A program made the position numbers and the translations under genes. A stretch of 64,000 bases of DNA. Source: Yamagishiella unicocca (taxonomy: Eukaryota > Chlorophyta > Chlorophyceae > Chlamydomonadales > Volvocaceae). Positions 44,630-56,184 of this stretch are shown here, one piece after another. Every line of letters begins with the position of its first letter. The first letter of the stretch is position 1. The stretch is taken from assembly GCA_003116995.1 (NCBI GenBank), contig BDSL01000017.1:930001-994000 (forward strand), written 5' to 3'. The notes below the pieces were generated by a model. The model was given only the letters and a program-made list of their open reading frames with translations. It was not told the DNA's origin and ran no database searches.

Positions 44630-47600
44630 TTATTTTAGTGCTGTCCTCCCCCCAACCTTCCCCGGCTAGTTATTCCTCCCTCCTCCTGTCGTTCACACGG
44701 ATGCACTAACCCCCCCGCGCCCAAAATGTTACGGTAGGACCCCTCCGGCCTTGTTGCCCCTCCAGCTCCCCCCCCCGGATCCTCCCCGTCTTTTCTCTCG
44801 GGCGTGCCAAACCCACGTGCGTGCCAAACCCCCCGCCCCCCGCCTCTCCTCTGGACCACCACCTTCACCGCCCTCGGTTTGTCGGCCGTGGATTCGCGGA
44901 TTCTCTTATAAAACCCCCAACCCCGTCCGGCACCCGGGCCCCCCCCGTCCGTGCGCCAAATATCCTGTCCCGTTGCGTAGCACGATTGTTTTACACCCCC
45001 CGTCCAGTCCCCCCCCGGGCCTCAGGCGTGAGCCTCAAGTCCCTGCACCCGCCCCCGCCGTCCGGCCCCCGCCCCCCCCGTCCGGCCCCCGCCCCCCCTT
45101 GCCTCAGGCGTGAGCCTCAAGTCCCTGCTCGACTTCGGCGCGCAGCCCCTGGAGCGGCAGATGCTTCTGTCCGCCCGCTTCCTGCACGCGGAGATCCCCA
45201 TCCGCCTGGCGCACCGCCTCATGGACCTCAACCACCTGCCACCGGGACTCAGCGACGAGCCGCACGTGCGGAGGGTCAAGGTGGGTGGGTTCGAGGGAGA
45301 CCCGTGGATGCCCGAAAAAACCGTTTAAAAACGGTGCCCTGGCTCCGGAACCAAGAAGTTTTGAGATGCATGCTGGAGAACTGGGTTGGGGATACGAAAG
45401 CCGAAGGTCGTAATATGACCTTTGGCGGCTAAGCTATATCGGCTACGGCGAGACGAACGGAAGCGAGGACCCCGCGCGACGCACGGAAACTTTTCGCAGA
45501 ACCGGTTTTGGGCGCTAGCAGGAGAACTGGGGGAGGCGGTGAGCTATGGGAGAGCGGACATCGCGGTCCGGTCCCAGTCCCAGTCCCGGTCCCGACCCGC
45601 CCGAATACCGACCAGATGGTGGCGGACGTCGTGAGGAAGCCGGTCATTACCAGAGAAGGTCCACTGTCGTCCAGGGGAGGAGGCCGAAGCCGCGCCGCGC
45701 CGGCATGGGGGACGCGAAAGCCCAGACGCAGGTCCCGACGCCCGCAGACAAGAGTGCAACGACTAGCAAAAAACTACCAGAACAGAGGCCCAACCCAGCG
45801 GCGGAACTCACCTGGCCAGGGTCCAGAGCGGGTGGGGAAGGCGGTCGACGCGAAGCATGCGGGCAAGGGGCAGCAGGGGGCGTTAGGAACAACATCCAGG
45901 CGCGGAGCGGGTGGACAGGGGTCAAAGCAACGAAGAGGCCCCAGCGGCGCGGCGAAAGAGGCGGAGGCAGGGAAGGGGAGGTCGGATATACGGGGAGACG
46001 GGTACGACGCGGTCTGGTACGGCGGTGTACGGCGGAGGCCTGCACGACGGAGGGAGGGAGTGAGAGAAGATGCGGGACAGGGGGGCAAAGCTAGCAGGCG
46101 AGGAGACGGGAGACCGGGGGCCGTACTGTATACTGTGTACGTCTCGTGGGAGCCAGATTGAGCTACGACAGGAGGGCGGTCGGCCCGTTGTGGTGCGTAG
46201 CTGTGTATTCGCATTGAACACACCAGCAAGAACGAGCGAGTGCAGGCGTGAGGGCTGGTTGTCAAAACGACGGTGCTTATAGAGGCCCTACCCCTTTGTG
46301 TTGGCCGCCAGCTGGGTGGGGGGTGAGAGGGCACCCGTGGGCGGGGACTTAGCAGCAAAATCCGCGTACACTCGTTTGGAGCTGCACGCTGGAGGACTTG
46401 GTATAGGTGCCCAAAGCCGGAGGTCAAGTTCCCCCTCGGCTGGCCGGTCGGGGGCAGATGTAATGGGTCACTCATCCCCATGTGCGGTGGTGGGACACTC
46501 GTCATCCCCATGTCTCGACCCACGGGTCTCCCACCTCTCCCTCCGCTCCTCCCTTCCCCTCCCCCCCTCCCACGGTTTTCACGCCACTCCCCCCCTCACA
46601 CCTGCTACACCTCCCAAGTCGAGTTACTGGTCCTTCTATGTATCCCCCCCTCAGGGCTGGTACGCCGAGTCGTTCTCCGACTTCCGCACCTTCCCCGCCA
46701 TCAAGGACAACATGGACGTTGTCCGCTTCACCTCCATGCTCACCAACGCCTTCCGCCGCCACAACAACGTGGTGCCGGCCATCGCCAAGGGGGTGGAGAT
46801 GTACAAGCGGGAGCTGGACGTGAGGCGGGGGGAGGGAGCGGAGGGGAGGGGAGGGGCGCAGGGGGGTGGGGGTATGGCACAAGGACCCGTATGGCAGGGA
46901 GGGGGGCATGAGGCGGCGGCAATTCGCCCATCAGGACTGAGAACGGGTGATCTGCTGTGTCATGTGCGTGTTGGGGGACGATGGGGGGGGGGGGACGACA
47001 TCCGCCAGGCCACCCCACCCCCTGGTCCGGGTTTTATGCCACCCCACCCCCTGGTCCGGGTTTTATGCCACCCCACCCTGGTCCGGGTTTTATGCCACAC
47101 ACACCCCTGGTCCGCAGCTGCTGCCCTGGTTGACCATAAGGCCCATGAGCGCCGAAGAGGAGCCGCGGCTGCTGGCTGCTGGCTCAGCTCCTCACCTATC
47201 CTGCCCCCCGCCGCCCCCCCCCCAAACACACACTAATACTGCTCACGTCGCGTAAACGACTCGTTTTTTCAACCCTCCCGCACACACAAATTGCATCCGC
47301 CGCCCGAGGCGTGAGCCCACCCTACGTGCTTCCTTCCATATTAGGGTTTTAGGGTTTTGCACCGCCCCCTCACCACCTCACACAAAGACGCTTGAAGTCG
47401 CGCGTGAGATCTTAGCCCCCCAACCCCTCCTCCCGTCCCTCCGAAATGCACGCATCTCCAAACGTATGTCCCAAACGCTTTTCCCTTCGTACACGGGTTT
47501 TCCTTGCAACCCTCTCCTCCCCCCCCTCCCCCCTGTCCCTCTCCGTTCTCGCCTGTCCCTCCCCCTCCCCACACCCAAACGCGTGTCCGAAACCTATTCG

Positions 47601-50600
47601 CCGGCTGTAGTTTCAGTCCTCCGCCTCCTGTGTCGTGTAACCGGGTTTTCTCGCTCCCCCTCCTCCTCCCCTCCCCACGTCGAGCCGCCAGGTCCTTTTG
47701 CGACTCCCCCCTTTCCTCCCTCCGTCCCTCCCTGTAGCGCACCGGCGAGTCCACCCTGGAGCGCGAAAGCGAGATCCAGCACTTCCTGGACACCTTTTTC
47801 CTGTCCCGCATAGCGATCCGTTTCCTGGCCGGCCACCACATCTCCATGTTCGACCCCCCTCGTCCGGACCACATCGGACTGGTGCACACCAGCTGCAGCC
47901 CATTCATGGTGGGGCGGGGGAGGGGGAGGGGGGTGGGGGGGTATGGGAGGGTGGGGTGATACGAAAGGGCGAGGGTGATACGAGAGGGGGTGGGTATGAG
48001 ATGGTGGGGTGGGTGGGTTTGATATGGTGGGGTTCGAGGGAAACCCGTGGATGAGATGGTGGGGTGGGTGGGTTTGATATGGTGGGGGGGTGGTATGGGA
48101 TGGTGGTGGTGGTACGAGATGGTGGGGTTGGTACGAGATGGTGGGAATGGGTGGGGGAGCGTTGCAAGGGGGACCAGGAGCGGCGGCGGGACACCGGGGC
48201 CGGGGGGAGTGGTGTGGAACCGGCGGTGCTGCACCTGGCGCCTAGGGGGGTGGGTGCTGCTGGTGCCGTGGAGGGGAAGGAGGAGCGGCTACGGCGAGGA
48301 GGCCGGGGAGTACGAGGTGGGCTGGGAGATTGCTGCGAGTGCTTCCTCTCTCTTCGTCATCCAACCCCGCAACCCCCTTCAACCCCCCAACCCCCCTAAA
48401 CCCCTCACTCGCCCCACGGGTCTTCCTCGAAACCCCCCAACCCCCCTTAACCCCTCAACCACCCCACCCCGCCCCCTCCCCCCCGCAGGTGGCCTCCGAC
48501 GCGGTGGCCGAGGCCCGCGCCATCTGCTTCCGCGAGTACGGCAGCGCCCCCCACGTGACCATGCTCGGCAACAGCGAGCTGACCATGGCCTACGTGCCCT
48601 CGCACCTGCACCACATGGTGGGGCACACCGGGGGCGGGGGGGGGGAGAACCATGGGTCGGCTTGGGGGGTTGGGGGGGGGGTGCAAAAAAGAACCGGTAG
48701 CGGGGGGGTTTCATACCGTGTATTATGTACCGGGTATTACCGGGTATTATGTACCGGGTATCACCGGGCGCGAATCTACGGCCGACAAACCGACGGCGGT
48801 AGGGGGTGGGGAAAGAGGGGAGGAACTCCGTGTACACCAACTAGGAGCAACGGCAGCTTGGGAGAGGGGGGGAGGGATGCGGTGGGAGGGGGGGCGTGGG
48901 GTTGCGGGCGGTTGTGACGAGGGGGGGGTTGCAATACAAGAACCGGTACCTCGACTGGGGAAATGTAGTGGGTGCATAGGAGGGGGGAAATAGGCCAGTG
49001 GGGCGCGGGCAGGAGAAGGCTGGCGTTTAGTTATAAGGCCCACCGCAGCACAGCACCGATTTGCAACCTAGCACGAAACCTCACGAGGCGCCCTGCTGGT
49101 TCCCTTCCCCGCCCCTTCCCCGCCCTTCCCTTCACCGCTCTGAGCCTCCCGGGCCTTACCTTGTGACAAAACACACGCCTCTAACCCCCCTTCCTTGGAC
49201 CCCCGGCCTTACCCTGTCACAAAACACACGCCTCTAAAACCCCTTCCTTGGCGGCCCTAGGTGTTCGAGCTGGTGAAGAACAGCCTGCGGGCCGTACAGG
49301 ACCGCTACAACGACAGCGACTCGGAGCCGCCCGCCATCCAGGTGGTGGTGGCGGAGGGGCTGGAGGACGTGACAATCAAGGTGGGAGGGGGGCGCAGTCG
49401 GGTAACGGGGCAGCGGGGCTCGGGCAGGGCTAACAAAGGTTTTAGGGTTTTGGGGTGGGGCCTAGGGTTTTGGGGTTTCAGGGTTGTTGAGGGGGGGGCA
49501 GGGGCCTTGGCCCGCTCGTCACGTCAAGCAGCCTGCAGGGCTCGGGGGTGGTCTTGGGTCTGGCGGGTAGAGGGAAATGAGGGGAAAGGGGGGTGACAGG
49601 AAAAGAACCGGTTACTACACATGGGAAGTGTAGATGGTGCAGGTGGAGAGGCGAGGCAACCCTCGGGGCGCCTTTTCCTCTTTGGGACACCCTTTCCTCC
49701 CCCCTCGTCCCGACTAAGCGCCAAATACCCTGTCCTTTTCGCGCCAACGGTTTCCACGCCACCCCCCTCTCCCCCCCCTCTTCCCCCCCCTCTCCCCCCC
49801 CCCAGGTATCCGACCAGGGCGGCGGCATCCCCCGCTCCGGCCTTCAGCGCATCTGGACCTACCTCTACACCACCGCCAGCTCCCCGCTACCCGATGTCGA
49901 CATCGACAGCAGCAACATGCCCGCAGTGCTGGCGGGCTACGGCTGCGGACTGCCGCTCAGCAGGCTGTACGCCAGGTGTGTGTGTGTGTGTGTTTGTGTG
50001 TGTGTGTTTAGGGGCGGGGGCGGCGTTTATGCGAAGGGGGATGCGGTGGGAAGGGGGGCGTGGGGTTGTGGTCGTCGTTTGTGTCTCTATCTTTGTGCCA
50101 GCACCTCACGCACTGCCTCGGACCCCCTGCAGCCACCCCTGAGAGAGTCGCGGCCCGCGGCCTGCCCCGCGAAACACCGCCACCCAGCACCGGGATCCTC
50201 CCGCCAACACCCCGCCCTCCGCACCCCCTCATCCGCACCCCCCCCCACTTCCGTCGGCCTTTCCGCTTGCTCCTTGCATGGTGCCGCTTCCACGGGTTCC
50301 TGGGCCGCCTCCCGCCCATGCGCTCGCAACCACGTGTCCGAAAACTACTCTTCAGCTAGTCCTACTCTTCAGCTAGTCCTACTCTTCAGCTAGTCCTACT
50401 CTTCAGCTAGTCCTACTCTTCAGCTAGTCCTACTCTTCCCTTCCCATCTCGTGTAACCGGATTCTTCTCGCCACCCTCTTGCAAGCCCACCCCTTTCTTT
50501 TCTGTAACCCCCCTCCCCCCCTGGATCGCGGATTCTCTTATAGCCCCCCCTCCCCCCCCCCGTCCCCCCCGCTTCAGGTACTTCGGGGGCGACCTGCAGA

Positions 50601-50689
50601 TCATCTCCATGGAGGGGTACGGCACTGACGCCTACCTGCACCTTGCCCGATTAGGCAACGACGAGGAGCCGCTGCCAGGGGCGGTGTGA
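44363..50689 (+). CDS. PDK: Mitochondrial pyruvate dehydrogenase kinase
   Basis: Eight exons join in phase: 44363-44462, 45108-45280, 46655-46819, 47738-47908, 48489-48617, 49261-49380, 49806-49975, 50578-50689; 379 aa from the ATG at 44363. The protein phosphorylates and inactivates the E1-alpha subunit of the mitochondrial pyruvate dehydrogenase complex. Family landmarks in order: KKQTGVSLKSLLDFG and FLHAEIPIRLAHRL in the helical regulatory domain; RFLAGHHISMF with the conserved His; REYGSAPHVTM and YVPSHLHHM; the GHKL ATPase N-box ELVKNSLRAV; G1-box DQGGGIP; G2-box GYGCGLPLSRLYARYFGGD; and the C-terminal SMEGYGTDAYLHL. The sequence MTSRPWVPLRRPYQT after 44363 looks like a presequence, hence this start; longer forms from 43544 are possible. 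Confidence 0.93.
44580..44628. repeat. (GT)n microsatellite
   Basis: About 24 uninterrupted GT units in PDK intron 1. Confidence 0.97.
45019..45046 (+). repeat. Duplicated acceptor and exon-2 start of PDK
   Basis: The 28 bases here (GCCTCAGGCGTGAGCCTCAA plus GTCCCTGC) are identical to 45101-45128, which spans the real acceptor and first codons of PDK exon 2. Using the upstream copy would insert an in-frame-looking but Pro-rich segment of 82 bp and shift the frame. Confidence 0.93.
45287..45420 (+). repeat. Dispersed intronic element, family A, with insertion
   Basis: It begins seven bases after the PDK exon 2 donor: GGGTTCGAGGGAGACCCGTG, GATGCCCGAAAAAACCGTTT, then about 30 bp not seen in other copies, then TTTTGAGATGCATGCTGGAG and AACTGGGTTGGGGATACGAA. 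It shares the extension GCCGAAGGTCGTA with the 61044 copy. Confidence 0.8.
47015..47115. repeat. About 29-bp tandem repeat, three to four copies
   Basis: The unit CCCTGGTCCGGGTTTTATGC plus CACCCCACC lies in PDK intron 3. Confidence 0.85.
47339..47357 (+). repeat. Telomere-like TTTTAGGG motif
   Basis: TTAGGGTTTTAGGGTTTT lies in PDK intron 3. Similar motifs: 49440-49490, 51393, 54570 (inverted), 61777, 20640 (inverted). The repeat matches the Chlamydomonas telomere unit. Confidence 0.75.
49976..50008 (+). repeat. (GT)n run at a 5' splice site
   Basis: PDK exon 7 ends GCCAG and the intron begins with about 9 GT units, a TTT break, then five more. The donor therefore lies inside a slippage-prone microsatellite. 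Confidence 0.9.
50353..50438. repeat. 17-bp tandem repeat, about five copies
   Basis: TCAGCTAGTCCTACTCT units lie in PDK intron 7. Confidence 0.92.
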
Positions 50690-52313
50690 GCGGGGAGGGG
50701 GGGAGGGGAGGGGAGGAGCGGCGGTATAGGGCCCACGGGGCAGCGGTGGCCCCGTGGGCCCTACCTTGCGGCCGAGCGCCGAAACCCATGCATCATGGCG
50801 GTGGTCTCGCGGGGGGGGCTGTTGATCCAGGGGGGCCGCTGTTTGTGTATGTGAATGTGTATGAGTGTGTTCCGACGAGGGGGGCTGCCTTCCGGATTCC
50901 AGCTGGGCGGGCGGGGGGCTGCTGGGGGGGAGCGTGGGAGCGCCGGGGGGCTGCTGGGGGGGGGGCGGGGAAAACTGGGCTGGACGTGGCAGGTAGTGTG
51001 GTGTATGGGGGAGGGGGCAGGCTAGGCGGGGGGGCCTGGGGAAGGTGGGGGCCCCGCAGGGAGGCAGAGATGGGGCAGATGTCCAAGGTCGGGTCGGGTC
51101 GGGTCAATGACTGGATGCGCCGGCAGGAGCGGTGTTTGGCGCGCAGGCAGCAGCCACGTGCTGGCAGCAGCCGCATGGATGGTTCCGATTTCGGAGCCGT
51201 GTTGCATGGGTGGTTCCGGTTTCGGAGCCGCGTCGGCGCAACCGCATCGCGTCGGTGGTGCGGCATGTGTGACGGTGCGAGTGGCGGGGTGATCAGGGGG
51301 GGGCAGTGTGTTGGGGGGTGCGGGCTAGGCGGCCGAGCAGGTGGGAGGAAGGGCTGGCTGGAAGCGTGCAGTACGACGTACGGATCTTGACAGGTTTTAG
51401 GGTTTGGATAGCAACGGGGTCAGGCCGCAGCAGCTTATCATTGCCTAAAGAAGCTAGGGGGGTTGCCAGAGCACTACGGTATGATGATGATCATGATTAT
51501 GACGATGCCGCTGTGGGTTGGGGGGGGCGCAGGGCTAGCGTGGTTTCGGGGCGTTGTCGTACTCAGTCGTGGGCGCCGAGCGGGCTGTCCCGGCTGGAAG
51601 CCCTACAGACGCTTCCAGAAGACGGAGGTGCATGTAGGCTGCGCGCTGTGTGCAGATATGAGGTCGCCGGAAGGTTTCGGAGCCGGTGGGGACGTGTCTC
51701 TAACTCTCTTTGTGAACTGGGCGTTTGGGCGACCAAGGACCCAGCTGGGCTCGGAGGGTGGCGCCTGGCGAGCAAGCGGCATTGCCGTCTGAACCTTCGC
51801 GCCCGCATGTATTGATATTGGACTTGGGGGAAGTGGCGTTCGTGCTAGTGCTTAGGAGTAATGCCATAGGAAGAAAGGCAAGCGGCTAGTAGGGTGTGGA
51901 TCATCGGTCCCTCCTGTCTGGTGCGTAGATGTTGCGTCTTGGCTGGTGCGTTTCCGTTGCTTGAAGTGGCGCGCATGGCGGTACTCCAGTGTTTGTGAGT
52001 TACCTGCTATGAATAATGATTATCAGCGAGGTTGATTGCCGGGTGGGAAATGTTCGTCCCGAGGTGCCTGTCGCAACTCCCTCCCAGACGGTTGGCAGTA
52101 ACGGGTTGGGCAGTTCGAAACACTCCTTGTAGCAGCATTAGGCAGATGCGGTCTTTTTTCTGCATATTCAAGTGCCCAAACCAGGCCACCTTTCCTCGCT
52201 GTCGACAGCCTCTCAGGTGTCGGACACACCATTTCCTGCACGTCACCAGCCGCGAAGTAGCCGTTACACGGCCCGAACGCTGCCGTGCTTGGATTAGAGT
52301 AGCAAGTAAATCA
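50690..52313. other. Intergenic region, PDK to TRM10
   Basis: The left part is very G-rich plus-strand sequence (50690-51380), including an inverted repeat around GGGCCCACGGGGCAGCGGTG at 50728-50764. A telomere-like TTTTAGGG sits at 51394. The remainder is unique, less GC-rich and without a recognisable exon. No clear TGTAA was located for PDK. Confidence 0.45.
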
Positions 52314-55300
52314 ATGGCTGACACACATGAAGGCACAGCAGCGGAGGAGCCGCAGCAGCAGCGCCCGGAGGGCGGCGGTGATGCCGCCGACGAGGAGGCA
52401 GAGCTAGCCAAACTTGAGGCAGAGCTCTACGGAGGAGGCGCAGATGGAGATGCAGAAGTCGCTAGTGAAGACCAAGGCGCCGGAACAGCTCAGGTATTGC
52501 TCGGCATTTGTCGACGAAAGCCTTGTCGTGTGCAATGGCGGAAGAGGGGGGCCCGTAAGGTTTCAACGCACCAATATTATTCGTCAAACAACCATATATA
52601 CTTATTTCACGCACAAAACTCAAGTTTCGCACTGCTAGCTGGTAACCCCAAAGTTGCCGCACGCGCAATTAGTGCGTATTCGACCACCCCGGGCTCCTGG
52701 ACCCAGCCCAGTGGATACTTCTTCGCGTGTTTGGCGTACTGGATGGGTCAGCCCCTCCATCAGGGATACTGGATGGGTCTGCCCCTCCATCAGACCAGCC
52801 CGCCTCATCACCGACCCCACCTTGGAGCCGGTACTGGCCGTGTGGCTGCGGGCGGTGGCGCCTGGCGCTGCCTGGGCAGCACCCGCAGCTCCTTCAGACA
52901 AGAGGACTCACCAGCAGCTCGAGGGAGGGTTCACTCGGCTGCCTCTCTCCCATAGTTGCAGAACAAGACCCCCGTGATGGGGTCGAACCCCGTGATGGGG
53001 TCTTGTTCTGTGGGAGGGAGGGACGGGGCGCGCACGGGCGGATCAAGGGCGCGTGAGGGGAAGGGCAGCACTTACATGCCCTCACCCCTCCTTTTCTGCT
53101 GTCACCTCCACTTTCCGAAGGCTATGCACCCAACACATTTCCCAAGTCAAGTTTCCGGTTCTTTTATGTAAACCCCCCTTTCATGTCGAGTTACCGGTTC
53201 TTTTATATAACCTCCCTTTCATGCACCAGCTACACTTCCCATGCCAAGTTACCGGTTCTTTTCTGTAGCCCCCCTTTCATGTCGAGTTACCGGTTCTCTT
53301 ATGTAACCCCACTTTCATGCCTCCACCCCCCCTTTCATGCCCTCAACCCCCCAGCCTTTTCCATGCCGTCTCCCCCCCACGTTTCATGTTCTACAGCATG
53401 CATTTCCAAACATGTGCATCAAACGGTTTCCTACTCGTCTTCCTGGTCCACGGGCCTTCCTCACGCTCCCGCTTCATGCCCCCCGGCCCCTCCCTGCACG
53501 TGCTGCACTGGCTCAGGAGGGCGGCGAGGCCCCGGCGGTGCCCCTGTCCAAAAACCAGATGAAGAAGAAGGCCCGACTGGAGAGGTGGGACTGGAGGGGG
53601 CGGGAGGGGGCTGCGAAGAAAACCCATGTACGAACGAAACCCAAGTTCTCAAACATGCGCCCAAAACAAACCGGCCTTTTAAACCATTTCGCTAAACCGC
53701 TCGGCGTCCTCACTTCCGTTGGTTTAGTTGTCGCAGCGGCGGTAGATATGGGTCCACCGCCGAGGGTCCACCACCACCTCCCGCACCACCTGCCGCATCT
53801 TCTCCCGCACTCGCCACTCGCACAGGACCTCCGGTTTCCATTTTTCCAACCAATGCATCCCCCAGCGTATGTCACGAACGGTTTTTTTCTCGTACACGGG
53901 TTTTCCTCTCGCAACCCGGCCGCTAGTTCCTACCCTCCGCTTCCTAATCCATGTAACCGGGTCATCCCGCCACCCCACCCCTACGAGGCCCCAGACTGGT
54001 GGCCAAGCGCGTCGAGCAGCGGCAGCGCGAGAAGGCCGTTAAGGCGCAGCGGCGGGCTGAGGCAACAGAGCGCAAGGCGGCGGAGCTGGCGGTCATGACG
54101 GAGGAGGAGAAGGCCGCGATGAGGCTAGAGAAGCAGGTGGGGGGGGTTCGAGGGAGACCCGTGGATGCCAGGAAAAACCGTTTAGAACAGGCGCTTTGAG
54201 ATGCATGTTGGAGAACTGGGTTGGGTGGGTGGGTGGGGGGTTGTGGAGAGAAAACCTGCAGCAGAGGGTGGCATAAAACATCGTTTACGCGACATGGGTA
54301 GTATAGCTGCGTGGCGCATTGTCTTCGGACACCCGCAGCACGGGGGTTACAGAAGAGAACGGTTGATCCCTAGCAGGGGTGGTGTGGCACAGGTGGGGGG
54401 GAGGTAAAGAAAGGGGGGGACTTGGGTTGGAAGCGGGGGAGGGGTGCATGGCGCTATGGGACTAAAAGGTGGAAGGGGGTGGGGATGTGGCTGCGGCTCG
54501 GCTGCCGGGGGGAGGACTGGCACCCGGGAGTTCTGGAGGAGTCAGGCAACACCGGCCGCTATCTGGACAACCTAAAACCCTAAATCCCTCGCCACCCCGC
54601 CGCCCCTCCTCCGTCCCCATCAGGCCAAGCTGGAGGCTCTTCGGGAGCAGGAGCGGCAGCTCAAGGAGCGGCTCAAGAAGGTGGGGGCGCCGCGGGGGGG
54701 GGGGGGAGCGGGGGGGAGACGCGGGTTGGCTGAACACCAGGATCAGGGATAAGAGTGGGAGGGGCGGGAGGCGGTAGGGGCGGGAGGGGCGGGAGGGGCT
54801 GGAAGGGGTAGGTTGAGGTACAAATGGCGCTTGCCTTGCTCGTGCCGCGTTCATAAGCCGATGGGTGCTGTAGGTGGTCCTGGCGCCACAGGACCATGTA
54901 GCATGGCCAAGAAGATGAAGGAGGGCCGATGATCGCAGCCCCGCAGCGTCAATACTCGTACACATACACCCCCCCTAGCAGCCACCACACCCTCCTAGCA
55001 GCCACCACACCCTCCTAGCAGCCACCACACCCCCTAGCAGCCACCACTGCCGGCCAGGTCCCAGCCACCCCCTCCTGCACCTCCCGCCACCGGGCCGCCG
55101 CTCGCTGCGCTCCCTCCGGGCTGCTACATTCCCTGGAGCCTTCGCAGCCTCACCATACAATTCGCACTTCCCGCAAACCACAGCAAGCTGACGCCCACAT
55201 ACACGTACACGTACACATACACATACACATCCTTCCCCTGTTCCCCCGTTGCAGCCGGCACATCACAGCAGCCACACCTGGCAGACGGCATGGCCCTTAC

Positions 55301-56141
55301 CCCTGCACCGCCCTCCCATTTCCCCCCTTCCCGCACCAGTCCCTGGAGGTGGGCCCCCGCGTCGTCATTGACTTGGACTGGGAGTCCCGCATGACGGAGA
55401 GCGACGTACGGCACCTCATCCAGCAGCTTGGCTTCTCCTACGCCGTCAACAAACAAGTGGAGCGGCCCGTGCACATGGTGCTGAGCAGCTTCAAGGGCGG
55501 GGTGGCGGCCACCGCCAACAAGATGATCACCGGTGGGGCGAGGAACGGCAAATGAGGAGGGAGGGAGGGGATGGGAGGGAGGGAGGGGATGGGAGGGAGG
55601 GAGGGGATGGGAGGGAGGGGATGGGAGGGAGGGAGGAGGGGGGAGAGAAGGGATGGGGTTTTTTATAAAGGAATCCGCGAAGGAATGGGTGGGGTGCGTG
55701 GAGTCCTCACGATGGGGCTGGTTCGGGGACTGAGGTTTGGGTCGTTTTGGGTGGTCGGGTGACGTGTGGCGGACGCCAGGGACGTGGGGGCGGGGTGTGG
55801 GTGGAGTGGGCTTCGTATCGGCAGAGGTGGTGGGTGGAATGGGGTTCGTATTGGCAGAGGGATCAGCGGCGGGGGGGGGGCGGGCTGTGAGGAGAACCCG
55901 TGTATGTACGGCAGGGCGCCGGCTGCAGAGGATTGGTGCTGAGTAGCCGGTGGGGTAGGCGGTGGAGGAGGGAAAGGCGAGGAGCGGGCTAGGAGGTTGC
56001 AGGAAGACCCGGTTACTCGACGTGGGAAGTGTTGCGGGCTAGGGGTGGGGTTGGAGGCGGGGAGCCGCATGTGTGTGCGCCTAGCTCAATGCGGGATAGC
56101 GGGCGGCTGCGGGGGGCTGCTGCTGCTACTACTGCTGCTGT

Positions 56142-56184
<43 letters not shown>

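Noticed and set aside
44821..45432. Pro-rich plus-strand frames between PDK exons 1 and 2
   Set aside because: They are intronic C-rich sequence and a family A element; only 45108-45280 carries PDK motifs.
45500..46160. Arg/Gly-rich plus-strand frames in PDK intron 2
   Set aside because: No family motif, and they lie between phase-matched PDK exons 2 and 3.
52975..52995. GGGGTCGAACCCC resembling a tRNA T-arm
   Set aside because: No acceptor stem, D-arm or anticodon arm can be drawn around it; it is part of a hairpin.
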